A stretch of 64,000 nucleotides of DNA, from contig SDWI01000041.1 in assembly GCA_009193005.1 (NCBI GenBank), positions 829,508 through 893,507 on the forward strand, given 5' to 3'. The notes below the pieces were generated by a model. The model saw nothing but the letters and a program-made list of their open reading frames with translations. It had not been told where the DNA came from and did not search any database. Origin of the DNA: Lamellibrachia luymesi. Its lineage: Eukaryota > Annelida > Polychaeta > Sabellida > Siboglinidae. A program made the translations under genes and the position numbers. Of the stretch, positions 9,569-24,991 are shown piece after piece. The first letter of the stretch is position 1; each line of letters opens with the position of its first letter.

Positions 9569-12500
9569 GTATTTACACTTTTACAATTTATTTTATGATG
9601 TATATTAGGTATAATTTCTAGGCCGTGACATGCCGTTCGTTGCGTGAACGTCCTCGATTATCGTCAATGTCACTATGTCCCCGTGCGCTGTCTATGATGT
9701 AGGCTGCAGCGCGTTCCGTTAATTTGTTACTTCACTGCTTGTAGTATCCCTTGGGTGGTTGATATTGTGCTGAGCACAGTGCAATATCAATGATCCTACT
9801 GCAAAACTCACTAACATTGTTAGCATTATTGTGTCAACCTTGTCTTTGCTTTTACACAATTTCGTGGAATTTCATGCTGCTAGCAGTTACACTATCTGTA
9901 GATGATTTGTTCCATTCATTCTCTGTGAGAACGAATACTTCTTGATATCCAATCTACACTGATCCTTTACTAATGTTACCTCACAGGGCTTGACAATAAC
10001 GCTTGTCAAAGACAACGTAGCTACCTGTGTAGGACAAGTACATAATCCTGGACACGTGTCCCACCAGACAAGTTCATGCTGTTGCAATATAAAACATGTA
10101 CTATTCATTTTAATAAAAAGACTGAAATGTATTAACTTGTTGACACCCAAAATAAATAATGGAATTTTAATGGAATCTATAATTTTGTTCGACATTGCAC
10201 GTATCATCGTTTTCTTTCTGTGATGCGACTACTGCTAATGTAGTCACCAGGTGGCGCATGTAGTATTTTAGAAACTAGCTTACTCACTAGGACAGCAACA
10301 CCGTTCCATTGAAAGCACGAACACGCTGTCACCGTTCCTCATTTAAATCCGCCCTTACATAGCCACACTTCTGACATATATTCCTATTTTATGTTTTGAA
10401 TTTTTAACATTATTGCTACAGAGGAACATATCAAATCTGAATCTAAAGTCAGAAACATATCACGGTTGTAACAAACGTCAGCGTAACAGCTTGATGCCAT
10501 TTGGCTTCGGCACAACGGCAAAAGTTACATGTATTTATACTACTAAGCATGTTTTATTAAACATATTAACGCAACATGACGTGGTACGGTCTTATCACTG
10601 CTATATGTTAACGCAAGTATGCTCACAGCTACAGCAGCAACCCTAAGCCCTACACTTGCAAGCATGGGTTCGTTTTTTTTTTTTTCAGTCTAGTTGCATT
10701 CACACTTCACGGTATACGTAGGTCATAATGAAAAGCCCATTAATTTTTTTTTATTCTGTTTTATTAATGCAATAATTTTTATGGTCATTTATTTTGTTGC
10801 ATATTGTTACCATTTGTGTACTGGACTATCATAATTAATGTATTATGTGATACTAGATTTTAAGTACTAGCAGTCTGTTCCATGCAGAATATTATAGTTC
10901 TTGCTAAATGTACACTGTTTTTATTTGTAAATATGGAAAAATGGTGTCTATATGTGCATTGTAATTCACTTATTTCCTTTTGGTCAGAATATTAATATTT
11001 TGCATAATTACTTTTTAACACAATAAGAGTTGGTAAACGCTATCTTGTTTATTAGAATTATTGAAATGTTTCCTTCTACACACAAAAATGCACTAAAACA
11101 TATTTGTTATAGACATCATCCTGAATATTATATAGATCCAGGTGGGTGTTATATCATGCCATAGCAATTCATTGCATTTGTAGTTTTCAGGTGGGGCAAG
11201 TATAGTTTTGGTGGGACAAGTAAACATGACTTGTTACCTGTCCTACAGGACAAGTGCCTTCTAGGAGTTAGTGTAGAGCCCTGCCTCATGTCCTCTAGTT
11301 CTACTATCTTTCTTGAGTGAGAAAAAAATATTTCTATCAATGTTTTCATACCCATTCAGTATCTTAGAAACTTCAATTTGTTCTCCTCTTTACCGCCTTG
11401 TCTCTAGGGTTGTTAAACCACATTCATTTAGGCGTTCTTCATAACTAACGTTTCTCAGTTCTGGAATCATTTTAGTTGCTCTCCTCTGTATTCTTTCAAA
11501 CATAATATTATCTATATCCTTCTTCCGATATGGAAATATACACCCTTTTCCATGGACAGAAGTCATATTCCACGAGTTAGGTGAAATTTTACCTTTTCAA
11601 GTCAATGGATTCAATCCAAATATATACACTTTAATATATATAATATCAACTGTTCCACCCTTTATAGATTGTGAAAACACGCTTTGAAATGTAAAAATTT
11701 ATACCCTTAATTACCCAGAAACTTAAAGTGTGTTTTGTTACCCTAAATGGTTTGCACGCACTATGTATTGGGTGGTCCCCCAGGATGCCAACAAATGAAA
11801 TTAAACATGTTTGTTGTGTAAACAACAAAATCTAAGCAGGGAAATGGAAAAAACCTTTTGTGAACTCGCTAACTCTAGAGAAGGAAAACTCTGAGATAAA
11901 CCACTCCTGTGTTAGCCCTTGACAGGGCTGTTTGGAGTTAAATGTCACAAGTAAAAAAACGAGAGACAAATACATAAATTTGTATACCGGTTGTGACAAC
12001 TATCAACCTATGTTAGGGTGCCCTTTGTGTGAGGAATGCATGGAACTCACTGCCTGCCAAGAGAGTAAATGGCTTGCTAATCCTGCATTGTTCCACTGAA
12101 CAGGTACTTTCTGAAGCCATACACTAATGAACCTACTTGTCTTTTCATGTTGTTTGAATAATAACTTATCCATTGTGTACAGCTCACTGACTGTTCCTAT
12201 ATCCTTTTATATATATAAATTATGTATGTATGCATGCATGCATGCATGTATGTATAATAGGAGAGTAGTAGACTATTATATTTGAATAAATCTTATATAA
12301 TTATTACAGAAGAAAAACCCAGAATATTACTGTTACACCATGTTCGAGTCATCTGAGTCAAATTACCATTGTGTGACTTAATATCCCTTGTGCTGGGATC
12401 ATCACAAATAAGACATACCGTATTCGACCTATTAAGCGTACATGCCCTAATTAATTAATAATTTTTTTTAATCAGCAGGATCCATAATTATTGTAATTTG

Positions 12501-15500
12501 AGTGTTGCCCTCTGGTGTTATACGGTTGGCACCACTTTGTAGTTGTTCTACACTAGTCACCAAATGACACCACTCCAGTGTTAAACAGTTACCTTATTGT
12601 CTAGAGAAATTTTTTTTCTATTGCCTGTTTTTGGTATGCTTATTAGGTCGAATACGGTACATGCTTTGAAACCTAGGACAAAACAGTAGTACAGGTGTAT
12701 AGGGAGATAAAACAGTTATTGGTTGAAAAAAAACATAAATTTGACAAAACATTTCACCATTGACGAAAAGTCAAGAAAAATAACCTGTAATTATAAAAAA
12801 AAAATATATATATATTAATTATATACAAAATAAATATATTAAAATATATATTAATTATATGAAAAAACAATGCCAACAATAAACATTATAAAATATAGCT
12901 ATAAATAGTCCTACCATAAATATTATGTAATAAAAAAAATTAAATCTATATTTGTAATAATAAAATAATTATAAATGCACATCACCTATTAGTTTTTGAA
13001 AGATTAAAAGGACATTCACAATTCAGTGCATTTTGTTTCATCTTTATCTGTTTGTTGCAGCAGGAAGACTGTGGCAGTCTGAGACGTTGATAACGTCACT
13101 GCGCAGACAACTGCAGATTAGCACAAGACTTCTGTCTGCGGAGGCTGCAAAAGAAGAATCATCAGATGCAGGAGATGAATATCACAGCATCATCAAAGAC
13201 ACCGAACGGGCCAAAGGTATTAGTTATTAGATATTTTGATTGAAAAATGTATTGTTTTTTATTATTTCAATTTGTAATACTAACTTTTTCATCGTGAAAA
13301 GGTTTTATTTTCACATTGTATCACAATACAGCTTAAGGCTCAACATTAAAAGTAAAACCTATATTAATTAAACATCACAATGTTGGTTTTAACAGGTTAC
13401 CTTCTATTCATTTATGGCATATTTCAGTAGAATCTTTGTTCTTGATGAAATTCACAGTCCACTTTCTGACAATCCCTTATGGGTGAATAAGCTAGTCCAG
13501 CCCACCCGTGGGAACTAAGTAATTTTTCAAGTGTGTATGTGAACCAGCTTTGGGCAAGTCAACATAATGGATTAGTCTAGGATTTGGCATGAAAATTAAT
13601 AGTTCTCTTTGTAGTGGGATTGTGTGCAGCCACGCCTCAGGGGCAGCGGAATGCAGCCAGCTCTAGTGCTGGTGTAGGGTTGCAGAAATAGGGAAATTGC
13701 TGTTATTATTTCATTTTGTGGTGGGTTGGGTTGTGCTGGAGAATAAGTTAAGGATATTAATGGGGTTCGGTATGCAACTGTGAGTTATTGGGCAATTGTT
13801 ATTGTCTTCTATTTTAATTTGCCTGTCAAAGGTTGTTTTTGTTGAAATGTCACCGCTCAAGTAGGCAAGCCCATGACCTTTCCAAGATGTTAAGTTGTTA
13901 TACTTATAGTCAAAACCAGTTTTGTTGTCACCCAATGATAAATACATAAATATGACAAATGCGCAAGTAGAAGGGTGTTTATAAAAACTTTAGTGGCAAA
14001 TAAATTGGAGGAAGGCTGATCAGGTGGAATCACTGGAAAAGAATGCAACAAAGATATTGCAGATAGTTTGTTAAATTTGTTTGCTGTTCTTCTTAATAAT
14101 TATTAGAAAATAGTAGTTATGAAAATAGAAATGAGAAAATAGTACTACCATAGAAAACAAATGTATAATTATTTTTAAACCCATGCAGCCATCTATTCAA
14201 CCATAAGCAAAACAGTGGGATTACATTTTTTACTAGTGAATTATATTTAGCTGATGTACGTGGGTTGTATGTGGGTGTGTTAAACATGTTAGGGATATAA
14301 AATAATATTTGATATTTCATGCATTTGTCATTAAAAAAATTAAGAGAAGGTGACATTCGCTGAAAATTACTGCCAATATTGACTGCCATTCATACACAAA
14401 TAGAAAATTCCTGTTACAAGTAAAGTGTTGTGGAGATAAATCCTAGCAAAGAATTCCACTGATTGGTGTATGAACTGGGACACAGTTTCACTTATCGTGT
14501 ATTAGTGATAGGGTAAACTGAACACTTTGCATAATAACATTTTAAAGATCAACATCGAGTCCAGCAGGATGCTTTTAGTGGTTTTTAGCATTTCCTAAAT
14601 AGGCCACAATGAATTATTTATCCCTGGCCATGTACCAGAAATTGTGATTCACGACAATGCTGATCAGTGCCACTTTAGCAGTCTGCTGGAGATGCTATTT
14701 ATATCGCAGGTTTGTGGATGTTAAACAGATGCCAGCCTGTTTACCTTCAGACACTAGTTCCAGTCATCACATTAATTTTCACCAATGGATTTTCCCTGCA
14801 AATGAAGGGAAGCTATCAAAACAACTTTTGAGGTATCCTCCCCCCACATACGCCTGCTAAATTGTTATGGACCTCATGTCTTAGGTCAAGTTCTGTGATC
14901 CAAGGCAAGTGTTTGGTTGTGATTTGTGCATTATTAAAAAAATGGTGTATTGTTCATTTGTAAAAAAAATCAATGTATATTTGTTGATTCCCAAATCATT
15001 GTTGGGGTGGAGGGGTGATATTACAATCAGTTATGAGGTGTACAACAAAACACCCTTAATATGCTTCACATTTAGATGAATACTATTAATTAGGTAAAAT
15101 AAAAAATCCTGGTTTCTCATCAGAACTTTTTCTAAAAGTAAATGAGGGATGACTTTTTTATAGTATGCTAATGGAGGTATTAGCAACTAGCAGAGGCTAT
15201 TCTCAAACATGAACAACTTTACAAGTATACCACACACACTCCTCTCCAGACAGTTTCATATCACCTATTTTCAAATATGCATGCTGATGAGAAACCAGGA
15301 ATGTTTTTAATGACGCCCTATGATAACAATTCTAAAAAAATGAAAAACATTAAATCGAGGTTATTCTATAATATATGTATCTTTAACCAGTACACCATAG
15401 GTTTGTGTTTTAGTCACATTTGTAGCAGAGGGGGCAAAACGTAAGACATTTTGTAGCACAGGTGTTTGGTAAATTGATGATTTGTGACAACTGCTGCGTC

Positions 15501-18500
15501 ACACTTGTTTTCAAAGATGGGTCCTTGTGGTTGGCCTCCGCAGATAACAAATGATGTTGACTCTGTAAATAACAATGGATTACTAAGACTATTTTGTTTA
15601 TTCGTAGGTGTGAATAGGTGAATAGGTGTGTTGTGTGGCTAGTGTTGTTATGTTGTGTGTAGTAAACAGCGTGATTATTCAGTATCGCAAACATTTATCT
15701 CGGGTTGCTTTGAAAACATTTTTAGAAAAAATATTGTTTACAGTTAGGTCTTCCTGCATTTTTTTCACTGTTATTGTATGTGTTTTTTTTCACTGAAAGC
15801 CATTAGCTAGTAATTACAGGCTTGGCAATGAAAAGTGAGACATGTTTGTGAAAATAGTAGCTGTAGACACCCCACATGGATAGGATTTATTTTGAAATTG
15901 CATAGCTAATGCAATTGTTTTAGCCCAATCTGTAGAGTCTTACTGAGTAACAAAATATATTGATATTTTTTTTGCCATACACCCATTTTCATGGCAACAA
16001 ACAAAGATGGCCACCAAATATGACAAATATAGAATAGTTTGGAAACACTGTAACCAGGGTTGAAAAGAATCATAGTTAAAAAAAATAAAAAATCTGGTTG
16101 TTTTTTTAAATTTAAATCAGATTTTTATTTATTTAATTTTGTAAAGTCTGGTATATAAACATTTATATAGATGTTTATATTAATAAACTCTTTCAGCCAT
16201 GTTCTATTCAAATCGATTTGGGTACTTGTCTAAATAGAGGGTACATGAGTTTTGCTTATATAAAGACATTAGACAATGTCCACAAGGCCTCACCCCCTGT
16301 AGATGCATAGTTTGTCTTGGAAAGGAAAGCATGATGTGTGTCTGTGGCTGTAGCCATGATAATTATTGTTTACTGAGAGGGTGGATTAGCACTTGTCCAG
16401 GGCTCTGTGTACTCTAAAGGTCCAGACTGCAAACTGGTACAGTGTTAGATAATTGTAGCCCAGGCTGTCTCACTTGAGTCAACATACTGAATTGGTAACA
16501 ACTAGCACAAGCTCTAAGTGGACTTTAACTCAGGGCTTCTGACTTGAAAAGTTTGTGTGGCTTCACTGCATTCAGAAAGGGAATAGCTCAAACATACACA
16601 ATGTCATAAAATAGTTGACTCTCAGGCTATCTGGTGACAATACAGCTACACAAGTGTATGCACATTGTGCTTTTGTATTAAAAAAACATACAAAACTTTG
16701 TTGATCTCGATGCTTGCAACCAATTATTTGTGTTAAATTCATGTAAATCAGCGATAAAAAAAAAATCATAAATCAACGTTTTTTGAGTGATTTAAATCAA
16801 ATGATTTAAATCAAGCAACCCTGATTGTAACTCCTCCAATAATTCAGGTATAAAATTCTTTCAGTTTCTTCTTTACATCACATGATTTTATGCAACCGTA
16901 AAAAGACATTTAATATATTGCTATTACTTCATCGTTTTTAAAAATAAAATGTTGATGAAAACCCACATTTTCCATTACGACTACTAAGATCACATGAAAA
17001 CTATATATATATTAAAATATATATATATCTATGTGGTTGCATAAAGAAAATAATAAGGAGCACATGAATCAAAACTTCACTGGTATAGCTTCATTATATC
17101 TATGGTAATAATTACAATATGATGATTTCAAATAGGAAAAACACAGTTTTTTGCAAACACCCATCAAAGATTGAAAAATGGGATTTATTACTGGAAAGAG
17201 GTATGCTTTATCCATGAATAAAAGTGAATTAGGGCGATATAAAATTTATTTTGCTGTAAAGGTGAACTTTATGGATAGTAAATATACAAAGCTATGAGAA
17301 TACAGTGGAAACACATTTTCATTTTTGTTCTTTAAAAAATGCCATTTCACCTGCAGTGTATCCCTTGAAACTAATAACTTTTTACCATTCTACTTGTGTA
17401 CATTTATACATCAACTGTCTGGTTATATTAATGTATGTGGTTAGAATGATTGATTATAAATAATTATATGCTAATAAATAAGTGGTCTTTATTGAAGTAA
17501 TTCTAATAAATAGAAGCAAATCTATTCATGAACATCACAATTAAATTGGATGCACTAAGCCATTTTGTGTACCATGATCTTGTCTAACTAAAAATAAAGA
17601 GACTGTTTGATAGATTAACTTTTGAAATCAAATGTGTGATATAACACATTTTTTATTGAAGTGATAAGTCTGTCACTCATGTCTTCTTGTTATCAGCTGA
17701 ACAGTTATAAAAACATCAGAGAAATGCATGTGTGAAATTTCAGCACAATTAAATGAAAGGGCGAGTGTGGTAGAAGTATGTGCAATATGTCATTGTATAA
17801 ACTATATTGTTGAATACACAAATGACCCACTCTATGTCATCAAGGCTACATGAACACTCTGTCGGTGTCAACAACAATACATATACCTTTCATCTGGGTG
17901 GTTGAGTGTGATAACAGGACTGCCTTTGTGTTATTTGACCCTGCTATCTTTTTTCATTGAGCGGTTCAAATGTAGTGCAGCTAAGCCACTTTTCCATTAT
18001 GCTATTTCATAGTATATCCTCAAGTTATAAATAATATTATGCCAAGTCGTACAATGAAATAATTTGGATGAACAATTAGTAATGTTGTGATAGAGATGTG
18101 ATTTTTGCCATTGGTTTAAATGTTTAATCAGTTTAAATGTAACCTAATTGTAAAAAGGTTTGTTTTTATTATTTGTTTAGCCAAACTACTTCATTGTACA
18201 ACTTGATATATTATTAATTTTCTTTATTAAAAAAATTGGATAATAATATATAATAAATAATATGAATTTTCCATGGGATTTACCGCAAAACTATCCCTGT
18301 CAATACTTCAAAGATTATCTGGTTACTGTCATGGTTACTATCATGGTTACTGTCATTCAAATTGTTTATGTAATATGTGACCTTCCTTTGATGAAGACCT
18401 TACATAGCACACTGTACATTTGGTCAAAGTAGGTTTATAAGTACATATGTGTCTTTAAAGTGAAACAGAAGTCCTGGTTTTGGGACTATGCTCCTAAAAG

Positions 18501-19146
18501 AAATAATAAAAACTAACCACATGCAAGTAAAATCATGAATATCACTCCAGTGGTTTACTCGGAATGTGTTCTATAACTTGGAGATTCCGGTCATTTCTCC
18601 AAATGACTGAGTGTTAACATGTTAACCAGCGCGACCGATAAGTGCATGCACAGTTCTATGACATCTGGGTAACCTTGACTAAAGGGATGTATTAAGGGAG
18701 GCCGGCATACACAGAACCAATGCAAAGTCATCACAAACATACATGTTATTTTGCCAGAAAGAAGTTTAGTAAACAAAGACCAAAATATGTTGCGTAAGTT
18801 GTGTTTGGACACAAATAGCAAGGTCATATCCTATTGGCAAGAATAGGAATAGGTGTATACAAATATATTTTCATTTGAATGAGCGAATATTGTCAGAATA
18901 CCACGCTCGTGATGTAGTTATCTAACGGTATGATGCTACCAATGAAATTAAGACGTGTGTTCAACAAGGTTTTCTTAGTAAACCACTGTCATGATATTCT
19001 TAATTGTAGTTACAAATGGTTATGTAACTCTTATAGGTGTTATGACTTTTGTTTTGCTTGAAGAATATATATTATGACATGCACACATTCAGTAAGGTCA
19101 AGTGGAAGTATACGATACACAGAACTGTGCTGTTATTTTAGTTGTT

Positions 19147-19219
<73 letters not shown>

Positions 19220-22200
19220 CATTGTGCGAAATAAATGTGTTTCTTGCCTATTTCATGGGTGTTAAAGACCCTGCCAGCAATCTGGATAGATAACATTTTC
19301 ATAAAACAAACCTTGTGCAGTTGGTAAAGCGACATTTCAACCCACCGAATCTGACACGATCAACAACTATCAACAGACATTGTGGGAATGAGAGATTCAC
19401 CTGTCTGTCACTGCACGCAGCATGACTGATTTATGTCTCATTCTCCAACAAATGTAATTCCCAATCAGTGGCTCCTAGCTGCCTCGCCTCACCACCTAAT
19501 CTCGGTATTGGTCGAATGTTACAAATCATCGCCCACGTCAAAACCCTGGAGACTCATAACATTTCTACTTGGAAATTATGTTTGTGGCGGATTGGTGCAC
19601 AGTTATGTCTGTTCGGCTGCTGTAAAGCAGATCAAGCGTTTTTCTTATGAAACATTCAGATTAAACGGATATTCATTGAGATAATTGTCAAAGTATATTT
19701 CTGAAATATGGTTCAGTAAAACATGTTTAAAAAGTGACAGTCAGTATTTTAGAACAGATGTAGTTTATACTATATTGCCTACCGGGTATATACTATACTA
19801 TATACTATATTGGCTATATAGGAAGATTTTATGATAAACCTATGAGGCTGCACTTTATTTCTAAAGTTATACTAGCTGAATATTTGTTTCAACCTGGACA
19901 ACACATTTTTACAATGCCAATTATTAGTTTGATAAGCTGTGCAAAACATGCCAGTTTAAAAACACAGCTAGAAATTTGCAGAAAAAGGGCTGCATTACAT
20001 TGTTTTATGGGTTCACTGCCATTACTACATGATTTAACCCATTGCAAGGTAGGTTCGTTGATGTCCACATTTATCCCGTGTGACTAGTTAACTGGTATGC
20101 ACAATCAGTTGAATAAAAGACTGCAATCTGTTGTTAAAATCATCAAAATAATTGACCTAGTGAAAATAATTTGCAAGTGTGTCCGATAATTTCACAGAGA
20201 CTAAATATGTGTATAAATGAGATAGCCTGCTGCAGTGGGTGGTTGGTACAATTTTTGTGTGAAATGAGTCTGAAATGAGTGAAACAAGCAACAAAATTAA
20301 TTGCGGAGGGACCTTTAAGTGAAGGGGTTTCATGCTATTTGTTTGCCACATTCCGGCCCACATGCCAATAACCATCTGCATTCTGCAGCAGCCATTTCCC
20401 AATAACCATCATTCAGTGTTATCAGATGTGAGGCTTGGGAAATATTTAGAAAATAGGAATCTAAAAGAACTGTGTAGGAGTATTAATTTTGGTCATTCCG
20501 TGTCAAATCAACCTATTTTCAAGAAATTTCAAAAGTTGATGCATCATAATTTACTGAAATTTTTACCAATAAATAATTGGCTATATGTGAGCATTTGTGC
20601 AAAAGAACTAAGCGTTCACATGCAAATTGTCTTGGTACTGCCCTATTATGTGAATGGGGGTAAGCACCAAAAATGCAGCTTTATTAGGTAAACAACATAT
20701 TAAAATTTCAGGATGGCGTTCTGTCTCATTTAATTAATATTGCAGCTGAAAATCGCTGTTCTGTCCAATGGTGTTTTCTCCTAAATTTCTTCCAAATTGG
20801 CCAAACATATACCCAAATTAAATGTAGCAGAATACCATCCTGAAATTTTAATATGTTGTTTACCTAATAAAGGACTGCACAGTACAAACATTGTGGTCAT
20901 AGGACTTGTCTCACATTCTCATTTTGGGTGCTGAAATTCATAAAATATAGAAAAGGTTAAAGTTTAAGGCTGAATTATTCTGAAAGTATAGCAACTAGAA
21001 GCCTACTGAACTAACAGGTTATTGCCAGTATTCCTGACAATAGAAGGTAGCAATTTGGACATTATACTATGAAATACAGACTGCTGAAATCCTCAGAAAA
21101 CAAATCTTCTTTTCCATTTTTGTGCACCCGGTATATCCATTGTCCTTCGCCCCATCATTCTTTAATTTTGTATATGTAATCTGCACCAATATGTCTACAT
21201 ATTAAGCAAATTTCAGATATGTAGCTTGTAAACTTCTCAAGTTAAAAGCACCTGAAAACAGATAAAAACAACAGGTGTGTTTTGGGATGCTTACCCCCCC
21301 AGTTAACATAACAATTCCTTATTTTTTGGCAGAAGTGCTCAGGCAGAGCTACTTATTCATTGGTTAAAATTTAAGCAAATTCGTCGACTTTTTGACCATT
21401 GGTTGATTTGACACGGAACTTTTGTGAAATTTGATGTATTTAAATATGACCATTTTTGTAAAAATATCAATTATAGGTGTTGGATTAGGTTTGACATGTA
21501 ATAACACTCTTACCCTATTAAAATATACGTGCCATATTGACCTATGTCTTGTTTAAAATACATACTAACAACCAAATTCTGAGTTACCCCATTATGAATT
21601 GTGAAATCAGTCATCCGCAATCACATTTTGTCAATGATTCATGGCTACCCAAGGGCAAGGTTTATTGCTTTCAAGTTTTTTAATTTCGTCCTAGACTACC
21701 AAGTAAGCGTTTTGTTTTGTATTATGAAACATTTTTATGTGGATCTGATATTATGATAATGATGAAGTTCAGTTGAGTGAGGAATTACTCAATCACACAT
21801 GCATTGATGGGTTCTATTCCCTGTAATCCATGCAACTAATATTGTGGCAGTTGCAGTTTGTCATAAGCAATTACATTTGGGATTGTTCACGTTTTCCAGG
21901 GGGCAGTTGACCCTCAATGTTTTTCAACATCTGGTGCAGCTAATAAATATAATGCTAAATTTTAGGCAATTATGATAAGTAGTATTGTTTAAATATTCAA
22001 ATACTTTAGTGATCTTTAAACATGATTCTAATTCATATGTCTATGTAATTGTGTGCCTTCACTCCTGAACAAACTTATGTTTTCGTGCAAAGGTATGCAC
22101 AGCCACAGGTAGGCAGTGTGCCTCAATTGGAAACTATAATGGTATAGTCGTTGTATAATTCATTTGTGAAGCTAGCCTCTTATGCATGTATTTCTAACTG

Positions 22201-24943
22201 CCAATTGTCTTTGTTTTGTCAGGTGCTTCAGACAAACATGAGTTCCAGGCAGAGACCCGCAAACTGCTGGACATTGTTGCACGGTCACTCTATTCAGACA
22301 AGGAGGTCAGTCTAAAATACAACCAATCAACTGACCATTCTTACATGTTCTAACTTTTATATGGTTTTCCATTGATTTGAGTAAGTTTCTCACTGAGCGC
22401 CAGGTGGCAGCAATGTAAGAATACTGATGCCCCCAGTCAGTTGGCAAACTATAAGTTAAATTAATAATGTGAATTAAAATAATAATGTCGGCAGTTAATT
22501 TTCCATTTCTGGAGACCCTATGTTATGCTGACCTGTTGCATGCTGGGATAGCTGTGAGGTCAGTTGCATGCTGGGATAGCTGTGACATTAGTTTGCTCAT
22601 GTTGCAGGTGTTTATCCGAGAGCTCATCTCGAACGGCAGTGATTCGCTGGAGAAGTTGCGCTATTTGCAGATGTCGACCTCTGAACTTGGCAGTGATGCC
22701 AGTCAAGACCTGCCCCTTGAGATTCACATCGCAGTCGATGAGGAGAAGAAAACATTCACTATACAGGTAGCAATCAGAGCAGGGTCAAATATAAAACATT
22801 TTAATCTGATTTCCTATAATTTCCTATAATTCTTTGGATATGATTGTATGCGATATTCTATGTATAGCATAACAATCTCCTTACGTGTTATATTTTTCTT
22901 AATTAATCAAAGTGTTCTCTATTTTATTTTCCTTTGAAGCAGCATTCCTGCACTGCTCTGAAACTCCTAAATAATTTTCTTTGATGTTCATATTTAGGAC
23001 TTTGTTTCACATTTTATATATTTCATATTTTTTATCCATGTTCCCGTGTCCAGTGTGTAATCATTTACATTTCCCAAAACTGAACAATATCCTTGTTGAT
23101 CTCTATCTTCTTTAGAGCGAAACAAAAGTCATGGTTTTGGGACTATGCACCTAAGAGATAATAAAAACTAACCATGTGCAACTAAGATCAAGAATATCAC
23201 GCCAGTGGTTTACTCAGAATGTGCTCTAAAAATGGGACATTCCGGTAATTTCTCCAGTTGACTGAGAGCTGACATGTTAAAGAGAATAACAACAACGATT
23301 GCTTGAAATCATATTGTATAACATCTTGTAGTATATTTCCATTTCCACAACAACAAAAAATTAATTGGAATTCCATTAGTTAATAATTCCAAATAATACT
23401 CTGTTCTACCGGCCTGTCTCGATTATGCATATTTTTTCTGCGGTCGTCAGCAAGGTTTGACGTGACCTCGTTGATGATGAGGAAGTGCTGCGAGATATTA
23501 CATTCATTCACTGTACCATTGACAGCGATAGAGATTGTTTAGAAGCGAGCATCAGAATGGTTTATTGTGTGGTATTTTATTGTGATGCAAACAGTAGTAA
23601 GAATAAAGTAACATGTAGTTGGTTTAAGTTCCCTGTGGAGCCATCGTCAACGAAGCACAGCTGGCTTTGCTCGCTTTGAGAAAACTTGTTTCGACTACGA
23701 TCTGGACCAGAGAAGGTGCAGCCCTGGGTTATTCTGGAGCTAAAATCTCTTTGAAAGAGGAAGGTGCCCACATTATTCCCAGTAGTGGAAGCTAAGTTGA
23801 TGTCACCTGTCTGTAGAACTTCGACGACCACGGTCCATCTAGGATTAAAACGAGCTGTCAGGGCAGATACAGGTGAATTCGGCCCAGTGAATTTTGACAG
23901 CATTTTCTGGAGAGTTTGGCCCACAACTCTGGTAACTTTAGCCCCAGAGCACAATGGGCATAGTGATCTCGGCCCAAACGATTGTGTAGCGAGCACATGA
24001 AGTTTAATATGTCTTTCTATGAATACAGCATTCTATTTATTCTCTCATTTGTTATTGATTTTTTTCCACATTAATTTTGTAACTGCTTTTACAGCTTTTG
24101 CTTCCTTTTGCATAAAATACGGCGCAATTTTTTTTCCATTTGAACACGCAGTCAATGAGACAATCATTAGAACTTATACAGTTTGTTGTATCCTTAAAAC
24201 TCATCATATAAATTAAATTACAATTATCATAATATCTTGTTTCTATATTTCACATCAGGGGAAATTCTCCCCATTTTTTTATTAAATCAGATACCAAGCA
24301 ATGAGCCAATGACAGTGATAAATGATTGTTGTATTGTGAATACAACAGAGCCGCCTGCATATGGTCTTTGATCTACACAGTATTTTTCGTCAGATCATTT
24401 TGAATGTGAAGCATGGTCTTTTATTCACACCTGCTCACTGTACGAAATAGACAAAGCAGTGTACTTCAACAGTATCTAGTTAAACTTAGCATCCCTTTGA
24501 TGACAAGTACTGGAATAACAAACCCTTAAAGTGAAGGCTAATCAATTACTAGCTAGAATTGAGTAGATCTTGCATGTCACATCAGTCACCGAAATCACCA
24601 AGCCGAAATAACATGGCAGTTGGACCGAATTATCCAAGGGCTGAAATCACCACCAACCATCGGTGCTACTCCTGCTCTTGTGATGTTTACTTTCTGACCT
24701 AACCATGAAAATGACCACCTAGAGCCGCCAAACTTCTCATATATTTACCGTGCATATACACATGTCAAGTGTTCAAACATTACGCTTACTTCCATGTAAC
24801 AATAACAAATTACAAAAACAAAAGCTAGCTATATCTTCTATGCCCAGCTCTGCGAAGCTAGGCATAGGAGATAACAAGTTTTTGTTTATTTTGATCTTTA
24901 TATACAAGTAAGAGTAATGTCTGACCACGTCACATATGTATGC

Positions 24944-24991
<48 letters not shown>

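Larger units (their letters stand above)
9569..13060 (+). other. TRAP1 intron 1
   Basis: 3.5 kb, AT-rich. It holds a CTCF-like CACCAGGTGGCGC near 10240, a minus-strand LINE tail (11190-11560) and a MITE (12416-12659). No further exon is supported. Confidence 0.8.
13217..22222 (+). other. TRAP1 intron 2 (9.0 kb)
   Basis: The largest intron. It carries a hAT-like element (16055-16823), a TTAA MITE (18459-19058), a (TA)n tract (about 19150-19220) and a foldback element (20496-21420). The rest is AT-rich sequence with no supported exon. Confidence 0.8.

Noticed and set aside
23577..23996. 139-codon minus-strand frame inside the nested element as a transposase
   Set aside because: No catalytic motif is seen, it overlaps the THAP-like frame on the other strand, and it is too short.
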